Below, one piece after another: positions 34,228 through 45,293 of a stretch of 64,000 nucleotides of DNA. The DNA is from Nothophaeocryptopus gaeumannii (taxonomy: Eukaryota; Ascomycota; Dothideomycetes; Mycosphaerellales; Mycosphaerellaceae). A model generated the notes under the pieces. That model had not been told where the DNA came from and ran no database searches. It worked only from the letters and a program-made list of their open reading frames with translations. Numbering within the stretch: position 1 is the first letter of the stretch; each line of letters opens with the position of its first letter. The DNA is taken from the NCBI GenBank assembly GCA_031771865.1, contig JASISA010000022.1, forward strand, positions 186,001 to 250,000, in the 5' to 3' direction. The position numbers and the translations under genes were made by a program.

Positions 34228-35067
34228 TGACGCCCAGTAGCGCGGCCCACTACAGGCCAGTATTCCCGTATACCCGAAGTCTCCCCTCGACAGGTAGGCT
34301 ATACTTTGGCACAGAGAATTTGCGCATTCGCGTTCAACACTTCATCCTGATTGTTCCGGCGTAGTAGAAGTTGTACGTGAGGATGTGGACCGCGATGTAC
34401 TTGGAATCGCTTCCTGCGTTGAGAGATTCTCGAGAATCGAGGGGCAAAATGGACGGATGGTGGGCCTGCCATCATTAGGACGCACATGCTCGGGCGAAGG
34501 GACGAGTGGCAGATCTCCCTCAAAGCCATCGGTTGCGGTACTTCAATCCAGAGACGAGAAGCCATCACTTCGCTCCAGGCCGCGCCTGCGGCGATTAACA
34601 CGAGGCTTTTGTAATCTTGAGAGAGATATTTCGTACTAACGATCAGCTCTCCGCTCTGACGCTGGATGTTCAGCTCTCACGCCTACCATGCTGCAGGTAC
34701 GCATCCGAAATCTAGCTCAATCGGTCGTTAAATTTGAATTTGCTTATAGAGCGACCTTTCAAGCTACCCCTAGTGGTCATCCAAGCGAGCTGATTGTCAG
34801 TCAGCACTGTGTAGAATCAAGGTTGTGGCGTCAGCGCTGTTGCATTCAGTTTGTTGATTCTTCAACCAACATCTCCCGGCTCCTGCTCCGAAGGTCTTCT
34901 TCATGGCATGCCGTCCAGTAAGATTGACTCAATCTAGGCGGAACGAGTCTACCGCAGATGAGGTGGTCGGCCTAGGGCGACGCAGATTCAATGAAGCAGT
35001 GAGCAAAGAAGGCGATCTTTCAAAGATGTTTAAAAACAAGCAGGTAGCAGAGATCCTGTCTATATGA
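34228..35067 (+). CDS. Possible spliced gene of unresolved structure (hypothetical)
   Basis: Two stretches read like exons. From ATG 34228 a frame reaches a gtaggc donor after 34292; joined to an acceptor ending at 34365 it reads on through VVREDVDRDVLGIASCVERF into a basic region ending near 34612. Further on, a frame ending at TGA 35065-35067 encodes ADEVVGLGRRRFNEAVSKEG followed by a Lys-rich end (FKNKQVAEILSI). That frame is open from an ATG at 34903 (54 codons) but could instead be a last exon after the acceptor ending at 34935. I could not find a single in-frame chain through 34620-34900. The last codons overlap the antisense phosphatase stop. Function unknown. Confidence 0.3.
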
Positions 35068-36736
35068 AGCACTGACCCCAGTCGCCACCGCTCTCCGCGA
35101 AGCTCAAGCTGTCAACAAACTTGCTGAGGGTACAGCGGCCCAATTTGTCACCCCCGCACTGAGTGAGTGGGAGGATGCGGTCGTTGACGACGACGCGAAC
35201 GAGCTCTTCACGAAATCCAATACATTTCATCTTCTCGAAATAGGCCCGGGCGGCGAAAGGTACGGTCCAGGCAGCGCTGTATCCGTTGGCAGCCTCAGCT
35301 TCCACGATAGTAGTATTTGGCAACGGGCCTGTACCTTGGTGAAGACCAATCGCAGAGAAGATGGCAGTCATATCGTTGTCGTGGCTAAAGTCGGCGTATA
35401 GAGCACGCCCTAAGGGAAAGGTGGTCGGGTCGTTGTCCAAGGTATGGTTCGTAGAAGTGTGATCAACGACCGTCTTATTTGTCAGACGTGCAATCAGCTC
35501 GTTCGTGAAGCCGACACCTTGTGTCGGACCCAAGGGATTGCCGTAGCTGTAGCCATAGTACTTGTTCAGTGTCTCATAGTAGTTGTACTGATGCCACTCT
35601 TGCTCAGTGAAGAGGTCGCAAAATGCCGAGATGGTACCGTTGGGCGAGGCAACAGTATTGAACGGGCACAGGTCCATTATGTAGACTGTCTCAGTTACAG
35701 TCAGGTTGGCACCGGGCAGGTTTTTGTTCAATCGCGTTTGAATCGGCGGGATGAACACGTTTGCCCATTTCTTCTGCGCATCGCTGGCAATGTCGCCGTC
35801 CGGGCCATCTTCGAAATCGGTACAGAGGCCATGGTTGAGTGTATTGTTTGAGCCATCGTCCTCAGAGATTGTGACGAGAGGGTAGGGATAGGCCGCGTCG
35901 TGCCCGCCAGCGATCACATCGGCCAACTTGGCGCTGTGAAAGCCTTGCGTCCAGTTCCTGGCAGATTCTACGACGCGACCCTCAGACGCCGATCTCAAGA
36001 ACGGAGTACATCGACTGGCCAAGCCCTCATATCGCTTGTAGTACTTTGCGCCGGAGTTGATCATCTCCTGCTGACCGAACAGCGTCAGCTGATCAGCGCC
36101 CAAAGTGTACTGATAATCCCTTAGAAAGGCATATATTCCAGTATAGTTCCTGACATTGGCGTGGATCTTCTGGATAGTCGCATTGTACAACTTGGTCTTG
36201 GAAGCAGTTGGATCACGAGCCCCGTGGCGAGACAGCATGTTCACGAATGTGATGCTGCATGTTGGTGGTACTTGGTCCGAGATATTGGAAGGCACAGTGA
36301 AGAATGGGCTGTACTGGCCCCAGTAGTGTGAGACATTGGGCTTGCATTGATATCCAGACTGCACAGCGTCGCAGAGCGACTTTCCTGACGCGTACGAGGT
36401 CTGGGCAAAAGACCTGTTGCACTCGTCAACATGAGCCCCATAAGCATAAGGTCCAAGCGAGGCCTACCCCGAAATCAAGAGGCCGGCGGCGGCGGCCAAT
36501 GCTAAGACCATCATGAGCAACGCCGAGTGCTTCGTTGTCCAGGCAAGAAGGTGAGGATAGGCTTGAGGCGCAGAAGACGGCGTGGCATCCAGGCGAGAAT
36601 ACTTATACGGGCCATAGTGGCTACTTCTAGTTGTGGAGGAGGTGATGCTGCTACTGCTTTTGCTACTGCTATTGCTGGCGTGCAGCAGCGAACCCAAGGG
36701 TGTCTTCATGCCAGACCACATACCACGCAAACCCAC
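35060..36736 (-). CDS. Histidine acid phosphatase / phytase-like, N-terminally membrane-anchored
   Basis: Exons 36736-36468 and 36413-35060 (54-bp intron) encode 540 residues. The catalytic RHGxRxP motif is RHGARDP with His153, and the proton-donor HD is H434-D435 in DFSHDND. Several NxT/S sequons and conserved Cys support an extracytoplasmic fold. The first 69 residues are soluble and Ser-rich (SSSKSSSSITSSTT), followed by one hydrophobic helix at about 71-90 (LLMMVLALAAAAGLLISG). This predicts a type II membrane protein rather than a simple secreted phytase. If translation instead began at Met75/76, that helix would act as a cleavable signal. It should release phosphate from phytate or other monoesters at acid pH. 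Confidence 0.88.
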
Positions 36737-38323
36737 CAGCAGGAGGTCGCGCTCAACAAGCCCAATCAGCGCGGCATGCTTCGATCGGTGGCTGCACTAG
36801 GACAGCATAGCCGTGGCATCAAAATGATTCGAGTATGTGTGCTTCAAGGACAATAATGAAGCCAGCAAGCGAGGTTTGAGAGCCTCGTGAGGTGGACTCT
36901 ATTATTATTTAATCCAATTACCTATCTGTAAATACATTAAGGTGCGGTGCAGCTAAGACGGCTACTAGCGCTCCTAATAGAGGCTATACAGGCTAGACTA
37001 AATATAGGTACCCCTACAAGCTTATTTACCTTTAGAATAGTAGTTATTCTCTAATACTAAATTTTAGACCTAAAATTACTAACTTAGTACTATAGTATAA
37101 AGAAAATAAATTAAACTAGTATACGTCTTCTCCTACTCTCTTCTTTACTACGTAGCTACTAGTACCCTATACTTAACAACGTTATAGGAGGCTCTTCTAT
37201 TTATAGATAGTAGTAGCTTATTAGCTAACTATAAGTAGGCTATATTAATCGATTTTAGAGAAACCTGTTTAAACTAGTTAAAAAAGATGTACCTATTACG
37301 TAACTTTTAGTACGAACTCTGGTTTAGCTAGATTTAGTAGAGATAGTAACGTTACTTTATATATCTATATCTTTCTTAAGATATAATTAATTTCGAAAAA
37401 ATCTAGGAAACTTTTAAGATATATCTCCGAGAGTCGGAAGACTTGGGAAGCCTACGGTTGACGAAAGCGAGCTTTTGGTCGTAATTCCAGTTCTTTCCTG
37501 CAAGGTTGCGCCCGAGGGCGTACGAGCAGAAGCGAGGCGCGTGCGGCGCGCGCTCGAGAAGGTCGCTCCTTATTGTAAGAGGGTATTTATATCCTAGTAT
37601 TCAAGTCTCTCGAAGGTCTTTGCAATGACTGACTACCCTAGAGACCGGACCTGTGCTGTATTGCTAGGCTACGCCCCTTTTAGCTTGTTGACCATACGGA
37701 ATTGGCATGTCTAGAATCAAAAAGTCTTCCTTTCTACTCCAACGGAATGTTTCTACTTGTCCATGTCACCTGTATTTGCAATGAGGTGATAGTTTGCTGA
37801 TCTCTCTAGCTTTCTGAGTACGGCTCGATGAAGGTACAGGACATGGGTGAAGACTTTGAGAACCTTCTTTCACGCTACAAACAGACCACTAGCATTGCTC
37901 TTGTGGGTATAGATGTTACAGTGTTCCGTATTTCGCTATTCCGCTAATGTTTTTCTCGTTGCAGGCATCGCCACAATGTTACCGGTTAGCATGGTACATC
38001 TTGTGGCAGTGCTATATACTGCATTCAATCGTGTCGGAGCTACTCTACTTGCCCTTCCAAAAGTGCACCTGCTCTTCCATCTATTACTTGTGGCTCATTT
38101 TTCAACACACAGCACCCATGTCTTCCCAGGGCACTTCTTTGACCACAATATGCCCCGAATATTCGTCTTTCCCATTTTCCGGCAGGGAAGGCCTATTCGT
38201 CATTCGTCATGCGTCATTCGTCATCAATGAAGTCAATGAAGACGGCACCACTTGGTGCGGTTTGCATTGCTTCCGCAGGACTCTCTCGAGATGCCGAAGT
38301 GATAGCAGAACACACTACACGCC
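36737..38323. other. Gene-free region containing the AT-rich relic
   Basis: From the phosphatase promoter to the kinase stop. The centre is the AT-rich block listed separately. From 37440 to 37570 the base composition returns to GC-rich, with a gcgcgcgctcgag-like core, and then falls again. Plus-strand frames at 37913-38471 encode hydrophobic peptides of no known family. Short gtcattcgtcat repeats lie near 38195-38225. Confidence 0.55.
36899..37430. repeat. AT-rich block with RIP-like dinucleotide bias (probable mutated transposon relic)
   Basis: Base composition shifts sharply to A+T against the balanced surroundings. TpA is very frequent while CpA and TpG are nearly absent: in 37021-37080 I count 12 TpA, no CpA and no TpG. 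This is the pattern left by repeat-induced point mutation (C to T, mainly at CpA). No frame longer than a few tens of codons survives. The parent element cannot be identified by eye and no terminal repeats were found. Confidence 0.7.
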
Positions 38324-39469
38324 TCACGCTACCTCCATATCAGCGAACCAAGGATGCCGCAGCGCCTCTCTCGCCGTAATCCTCCTTTCTGGATCCAGGC
38401 TCATCAGCTTGAGCACGATATCTTTGAAGTTCTCATCCTCGACTTCTAGCCAGGTAGAGAAGTGCTTATAAGGGATGTACGGCGCGGTACGGTCCTCCCA
38501 CATAGCGTCCAGAAGCTGGCAAAGTTGTTCGTTATTGTCAAAATGACGACGTAAACCTTGGTAGCCTGCCTCGTCCCCAAAATACGACGTTTGACGTTGT
38601 AGACGGATCAGGCCGGGCTCAATACCTTGAGACTCATGATACACGAAGTCTTCGTCGCGCCCAAATATAATGCGCCCGAGCATAACATAGATACACTACG
38701 AAAGGTCGCCAGGTTAGCAATTAGCGTGTGACATACTCGCTAGCATCGATAGGACGTACCATGACCCCAAACGAAAAAAGATCGGACGGTTTATTGAGCT
38801 TCGCGCGCAGATGGGCTTCGGGGCTGCGCCAATTGTCATTGCCAGCCAGTACGCCCAGAACATTCTTGTCTGGTTGAAGCCATACTGCGTTCTCGAAGTC
38901 CGTAATTTGTACGGTATCAAATACCTCAGTCCCGTCCAATCTATCATGGCATTCGACGACGATGTTGTCCGGCTTGACGTCGAGGTGGACGATATCATGG
39001 TCGTGCATTTCGGCAAAACCCTGGAGAACGCTTTTGAGGATTCGCCTCCTCGGCTGAGAGCCAACTTGTGTTCGAGCTAGCTCGAGAAGGTCATGGGATA
39101 GATATTTGTAGACGACGACGCGTTCATTGGGAACAGTATCACATGGCAGGCGGACGTTTGGATGCTGGCGGCGGCGGAGTTGCGGCCAGATGTCCTCGGT
39201 GAAGTTTAGATAATAGCTCTCTGGAATGTCTTTCAGAATGTATTGGCACCCTCCGGCCCTAGTTGTGATATTCTATCAGTCTCGCCGCTGCACAGTGTAA
39301 GCACTTTTGGCATGAAAACGCACTGTGCGATCCAAACGCTTCCCGTCTCAGGTCGCCGCTGAATAAGCTTCTGGAATGAGTACGTTAAGCCTGAGCTCCC
39401 CAGATAGTCTGGAAACTGCTTTGATAATGAATGCGCCTTGCGTAGGGTGTTTTGGGTGTTTCGAAGCAT
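38324..39469 (-). CDS. Fungal protein kinase-like protein (HLD catalytic loop, DFE)
   Basis: Exons 39469-39324, 39258-38760 and 38695-38324 give 338 residues. The beta-3 lysine is K58 (YILKD). The catalytic loop reads HLDVKPDN with D142, K144 and N147, so HRD has become HLD. The metal-binding motif is D169-F-E171 in place of DFG. GNDNWRSPEAH replaces the usual APE segment, and the C-lobe ends LDPERRITAREALRHPWF, a typical kinase closing motif. All catalytic Asp/Lys/Asn are kept, so activity is possible. The glycine loop (RRPETGSVW) is degenerate. It belongs to a lineage-expanded fungal kinase group of unknown role. The start at 39469 (MLRNTQNTLRKAHSL) fits that group better than upstream ATGs at 39550 and 39640. 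Confidence 0.8.
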
Positions 39470-39687
39470 AGTGGGAGCACTGCTGAAGGAATGATTAGCT
39501 TTCTCAGCACACGTTGCTTGACCATTGACCATCAAGCAGCCGCTCCGCATTGACTGGGTGGGCTTGGAAGATTGATTGAATATTGACTGACAGCCCACCC
39601 TTAGCCGAGCACACGTTACGCGCAATACTTCCACATACATCTACACCTCTACATTAAACATTATACACATGGAATCCTCCTCAACGC

Positions 39688-40872
39688 CTAGACAGGCCGC
39701 CCCACTTCCTCAAACACCCTCGCCAAGGCACCCTTTCTGTGATCAAGAAGCACTGTCTCGTGATTGGTGCCGTCCAGCTCCAGACTGGCAACGTTGAAAA
39801 CATCGTCCACTCCATCCTGTTTCCAGCACTTCTCCATGTAACTTTGCCCGCCTTTCCCAATCATCATGTCCGACGCGGCAAAGAACAGCCTAATCTTTAC
39901 CTTGACCGCCGTGCCTGCGTTCTCGTCGACCCTTTGCCTTTCTTTCACACTCGCCAATCTGACATAATCCTCGTAATCTCTAGCGATGCCCCACAGGTCC
40001 TCCCCAGTTGCATTGAGGCAGTGTCGTGCTTCGTCATTGCCGCCTTCCAAGCCTTCTGCCCACGCATACTTGCTCTGAAGCGCCTCAATTTTCTTTCCTG
40101 TCTCCTCATCGACCCCATATTTGTCTTGTGCGTTCGCCTCACTATAACCAGATGACTCCAGCTCTGCTTGGAAGAGACCAGAGACGGACGAAAGTATGCC
40201 TCCTGACCAGCCGACTGACGGTGCTATCCGTGTGTTGACGAGTTCTGCGATCCCGCTCCACCCGGAAATCATGCCGTTGGGCAGTTTGGACGCCGCTTTC
40301 AACATCGTCATGCCAGAGTGGTTTTGGGATACCCACGGACCGAGCATGGCCACATAAGGTGCCTTTGGATCCAGAATTTCTCGCAAATGGTACAGGGTGT
40401 TGAGAAGATACACCGTACCAGCACTATGCGAGACGAGAGCCACGTGCTTGAGCTCAAGATGCTTGAGGAGCTTAGGCACGGTCTCGAGCCAGACCTGCGT
40501 TCTCTGTGCCAGTACTACAGGCATCGAACCTGCGTTGCCTGGACTAGACAAGTCAGTCAGTAGGGCCTGTATGTTCTGTCATATTGTTCGCTCATACCGA
40601 TCAACACAAATAACCCTCACCCCGTGCTTCCTTGCGAGCTTGTCGAAACCCAATACGATATACCGACTTCCAAACATGGGCCCTATAAAGAGTATTGCAG
40701 GTAACGTTTCGTCTTCAAAGTTACTCGTCGTGGAGTACGCGACTCGTAGTCTTCCATGCTTGCTGGTTGCCGGCAGCCAGATGCATCGATGTAAATGAAT
40801 TTGTGCCAGTTTCCTTATCGCCTCGTCTTGCCCAGTGGAGGTGGGGCTTTCGATTCGCGTCACCGTCGGCAT
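39688..40872 (-). CDS. Alpha/beta hydrolase
   Basis: Exons 40872-40598 and 40543-39688 (54-bp intron, gtatga...tgtctag) give 376 residues. The join reads VICVDR-PGNAGS, the normal strand-loop after the FIGPMFGSRY oxyanion region. The nucleophile elbow is SHSAG (VALVSHSAGTVY). A late Asp in FFAASDMMIGK and a His in LDGTNHETV complete a likely triad. There is no signal peptide. The lid (about 60 residues after ISGWSGIAELV) is unlike lipases I know. The substrate is unknown; an esterase or lactonase-type activity is possible. It lies 218 bp upstream of the kinase gene on the same strand. Confidence 0.85.
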
Positions 40873-41339
40873 GTTTGTCGAGATCAGTATATAAACAGGG
40901 ACAGGATCAAACGAGTAGGAGGAGGTAAAGGATTCTTATAGAGATCACTAAGCGCGCTGGACCTGCAGCTGAGCTGGGCTGAGCAGGCCGGCAACCCTGC
41001 GGACAGCAAAACGGCAAACGCCAAGATTTACTCTTTCTGCTTCCTACGCCTAGTGTGACCTTTTCAAGTTACGAAATTTATATCGCAAGATAGAGCAGGC
41101 TTCAAAGAGTTATGCGAGGAGCTTGACTGCACACAAAAGTCGTATTTGTAGTTGTGTGAAGTGGATTTCGTCGCAAAGCTGATTTGCCGTTTTGCTTTCA
41201 GGCGGATAGCCGGACCAACAGACCCTCCGCTGCGCGGCTGTCGGCTGTCATGCATACAAAGCCCCACAGCAAGACTATTGTGCTATCGATGAATCTTGAC
41301 GTGCGTGCTTTGCGAGTACCGCGACTCTGCCCTTATTGA
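40873..41339. other. Intergenic region
   Basis: 467 bp between two minus-strand genes. It holds the promoter of the alpha/beta hydrolase and the 3' flank of the SDR. Nothing else is seen. Confidence 0.5.
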
Positions 41340-42507
41340 TCAAGCAATGCGTCCTCCTTGATAGCTCAACGCTACCTCTCTCGCCATCAAAGTCGGCTTT
41401 TCCACGCCTTCGATCAAACATTTATGAAGGAAGCTTCCTTCGGCATCTTCATCGACATTAAGATCGTACACCCCATGCGGTGCTTCCGGCCAGGTTCGTG
41501 GAAGAATCGCAAGTGCTCGTCCTAAGAAAGAAACGTCAGCAACATGGATCTTGACTAAACAAGAACCATAGGCTTGCCGTTGAGACTCCTGTCGCCCAAT
41601 ATTCGCAGTATTAACTCTCCGGCGTCCTTAAGAGAAGCGAATTCCGCTCCGGCCTTTTCGAGAATGGCCTTCGTGTCTGGAGATAGTATGTCCGTGTAGA
41701 CATACCAAGGCGCGATGAGATTGACTTGTACGCCATGTTGAGGCTCAGTAAGTCTTAACCCGCGCATGACACCTCTATCAATTTCTGGTCAGTGCAGCCC
41801 TGAAAATGGGTGATTGCATGTTGTGACTTGCCGCAAACCTGCATTACGAAGTGTGGATCGTCAGCGTACAGCTCAGATATCGGATGACTTCTAGCCTTCA
41901 GTCACCTACCCCATTTCGCAAACACGTATTGCAAGACACCACAATTATCCAAATACCCGTACATACTACTTTGGATAATCAAGGAGTACCTGCCATCAGC
42001 ACCTCCTTTCCCTTGTCTCTCGTCCTCAGCCGCCTGCTTTCGGAAGTAGAACAGAGCTAGCTTAATCGTCAGCATAGCACCAATCGAGTCAACCATGGTA
42101 TTGGCCATCTTCGGCTCCTCGGGCTCATCATCTTCGATATTGTTCTCGAAGATATCGTCCCTGATTGTAATGCCCGCATTTGCAATCACACAGTCGATTT
42201 TGCCAGTTGGAGAGAAGGCGAGCGCCTTCTTGAACGCGTTCAGTTGCTCGGTCCAGCTAGTCACGTCACAATGGACGAATAATGCATCCTTTGAGAATTC
42301 TTCCTGGAGTTGGGAGCCTGTGACCTCATTAATATCGGCCACCACAACATGGCATCCGCGCGAGATCAGTGCTCGCGTGTAGGCTCCGCCGATGCCTGCC
42401 ACGCCTCCGGTGACTATGGCTGTCTTGCCTGTGAGATCGGGTATATTTTCCAGAGGTCTCGAGGCGTCTAAAGGCGCGGATATTGTTGTCTTCAAGACCG
42501 AAGCCAT
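41340..42507 (-). CDS. Short-chain dehydrogenase/reductase with a probable GC-AG intron
   Basis: Exons 42507-41910, 41772-41578 and 41521-41340 encode 324 residues. The cofactor motif is TGGVAGIG, followed by VADIN, whose Asp suggests NAD(H). NAG is in VIANAGI, the catalytic Ser in QSSMYG, and Tyr/Lys in YVFAK. The first join restores KWG-VMRGLRL. The second intron (41577-41522) begins gcaagc, not gt. Only that donor brings the third exon into the frame RALAILPRTW, which continues smoothly to the stop. With the GT donors nearby the frame fails. Resembles 15-hydroxyprostaglandin-dehydrogenase-like fungal SDRs. Substrate unknown. Confidence 0.85.
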
Positions 42508-42954
42508 GTTTGAGTGCTGACGATAGGAGGAGGCAACGATGAAGGTCCTCAGGGCCCGGCGAGGTCGTGATGGGCTCTTTCAATTCAGTATGTCTATGAC
42601 AAGATGGTCGCGGGGGCCACTGTGGTAATGTATGTACCTGGTCCGTCTATGCCGAGTAGTAATGCAGCGGTGCAATGGTGAGCGGGTTGTTGTAAGTTTA
42701 TTAGGGTACCTGTTGAAAGCGTAATGCTATGTAACCGCGGCCAATCAGCATCCACGAAGCAACGGATAATGGTAACCCTAACTGTTTCGCATGTGAGCAT
42801 TAGGAGGCAATGGCGAACCAAGGTTTGTGCTTCAGAGCGGCTCCTAGGTATGCTGACGCAGGGCCGATCCCAACCTCGCGACAGCAGGGCTATTTCAAAT
42901 ATGTTGCATATAGGGTATCTCAGAAGCACATGACGAAGGAAACATGTAGTGCAA
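42508..42954. other. Intergenic region
   Basis: 447 bp between the SDR start and the ATPase stop. A 131-codon minus-strand frame (42594-42989) overlaps the end of the ATPase gene and has no family features. Nothing else is seen. Confidence 0.5.
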
Positions 42955-44883
42955 CTAGTCGTCCTTTCTCTTGCCGAGCATGTTGACAAAGGCAGCCGTC
43001 ACCGTCTCAGATGCAGCTGCTAAGACAAGTTAGGATATCAAACCCAGCTGATGTGAATGCGCTCATGCTCACTTACCAGCGTCATCATCGTCCTTCTCGC
43101 TCTCGCTCGCATCCTTCTCTTCGGGCTTCTCGCACTCGAATGTCAAGCTGTGGGAATCTCTACCTCGCGCGTTCGACATTTTGACCCGGTATTTCCCGCC
43201 ATCCCAAAGATCCTTTATCGTCAGCTCCCTTGTACGGCCAAGTGACTCAATGTCACCAATCCTCTCCAGTGTAGCCTCCAGGAGCTCGTCGAAGCCTTCT
43301 TCAGCAACAATTTCCTTGAAAGCGTTGAACATGGGTACAGAGTCTGCTCGTACTTGGGCCTTGCTGTCGATCGCAAAAACATTGATGGCGTCGTAGCTCT
43401 GCGAGGGCTGTCAACTTTCACATCGCTTAGGTAAACGACAGTGATCACATACTTGGATGAAGTCTGCTCGAGTCATGATTTGCCTCGCCTTGTGTAAGGG
43501 AATCTCAGGCAAGATGTGACCTTGCTCGCGATCATACGTCTTCTCCATTGCCTTCTCCTGGTCGACCAGTGCCTTCGCCAGTACCATGGCCGCTGATGCA
43601 TACTTTTGCTGGTCCATAACATCGTCGTCCATTTCCGCGCCGAGGATCCAGCATTGGTTCAAGAACCACGTCTTTTCCATGCGACAAATGTCATTGGCCA
43701 TCTCAAGCATATCGTCCGCCTTGGCCACACGGTTCAGGTAGGACATTCGACCACCGACTTTGTCGTAGATCTGCTCTAGGAGGCTCTGCGACGGGAGATC
43801 ACCCCGGTACTTGAGCCGATAGTTCTTTAACGCAGCGATTGCCTTTTGCTTGTCCAAATCCAGAATGCGAATGACGTTCATGCGTGTGGCGTATTGTTTG
43901 AGACGCTCATATATCCAGTAATCATCGGAATTGAAAATAACAGTCGCAAGATTACTGGCAGCCCACTGTTCAGCACGTTGCTGCACCAGCTCCAACAGAT
44001 CCTTGCCACCGTCATCGTCGCGGAGGAGATGCATAGAGTTGAAGATGAGTATCAGCGGTCTGCCTATTTCCGCTCGACGCTTCATTGCAACCTTCTCAAG
44101 CTTATTGAAAGCTCGCTCGACGTCTAAAAGAGCACCAGCATCTCGCGGTCCGCGGATTGAGAATAAAGAGCCAATGTTGTCTTCATGGTATTCGAAGTCC
44201 AGCGCTTTGCCCAGCCGGATGCGAAAGATCTCTGGACTTGCATGGGCGTCAAACATAGCGCAGCCTTCACCGTCGATCTTCGCCATTGCATCGATCAGCA
44301 TGCTTGACTTGCCGGTACCCTTCTCGCCAATGAGTAGGTGATAATGGCCTCTGCGCTTACCAGAGACGATATCATCGATCAAGAGCTGTTCATCTCGCGG
44401 GACCCAGTGCTCTCGCTGTTTACCCTCGTCAACGAGAAAGTGCCCACCGCCGGCAGAGGCATGCTTCGCAGCGGCAGCGAGGTCAAGGACAGGGTCTCCA
44501 GGATTGAAGGCGTTCTCCATCTTCTCCAAGACCATCTTCTTGTAGTACCGAGTGTAGCCAAAACCGACGGCGCCCAGTATAGCCACGGAAGCGAGCGTCG
44601 TCAAGGCAGCTTCTGTCATCTTGAACAAGGTCCCTTTCCAGTCAAAGGCGGCCTTGCCATTCTTGGCAGAAGAATCTTTCTTCGGAGCGTCATCGTCGGA
44701 CTCGACGGGACCAGCGTCCGGCGGGCCAGGTGTCTGGGGTCCAAAGGGTAACTGTAGATATCTCTCGTGAAGCAATGATATCGGGAGCCGGTGCGGCCTT
44801 CTTTGAGGTTGGATCGCATAGACGCCCAAGGTGTCGTATCTGCGGACCCTGGCAAACGAACGAATGCGGTTCATTCTGAGCAT
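42955..44883 (-). CDS. Mitochondrial membrane P-loop ATPase (AAA/Orc1-like), fungal
   Basis: Exons 44883-43453, 43407-43077 and 43019-42955 encode 608 residues. The N-terminus is Arg-rich without acidic residues (MLRMNRIRSFARVRR), typical of mitochondrial import. A transmembrane helix at about 92-112 follows (LTTLASVAILGAVGFGY). Walker A is GEKGTGKS at 186-193. A Walker-B-like strand ends in LILIFNSMHLL, with Asn/Ser where Asp-Glu is usual. The C-terminal part includes VFAIDSKAQVRADSVPMFNAF, a conserved block in this fungal family, and an acidic tail. The ATPase domain probably faces matrix or intermembrane space. Its biochemical role is not established to my knowledge. The first intron is only 45 bp. 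Confidence 0.85.
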
Positions 44884-45293
44884 CGCAGTCTTTCAGGAGC
44901 CTTCATGTAAACTCGGCATACCTAGCAATTGTGGGCTTGCGGCCGGCATCATCATGTTTGGGAGCGCGTAGGACGAGAACGCGTCAGGTGGAGGTCGACT
45001 CGCTCTGAGGATACAAGAAGGAGTACAAAGGAGACTACTGTCAGGAGAGACCGCCCCGCCGGCAGCGCGGTGGAGCCAATGCGTACATACGCACAGCCAA
45101 TCACAGCCCGCGCAGCTTCCTGAGAGGCCCGGAGTCAAGTCCACGGTGAGAGTGAGAGCGTGAGAGCCTGTGGTTCCGTCACGGTGAACACGTGTACGAA
45201 CGCGAGGCATCAGAGGACACAACAGGCAACAGATCTTTGGCGCTGCTATATTACTCTGAACATGTAGCTCTCGTAGTGGACGAGGAGGTTCCA
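44884..45293. other. Intergenic region, promoter of the ATPase gene
   Basis: 410 bp between two minus-strand genes. An antisense-overlapping 133-codon frame (44893-45294) has no family features. Nothing else is seen. Confidence 0.5.

Noticed and set aside
43221..43448. Reading the ATPase gene as two separate genes
   Set aside because: A 45-bp GT-AG intron joins the two long frames exactly in phase and restores a conserved block, so one gene is more likely.
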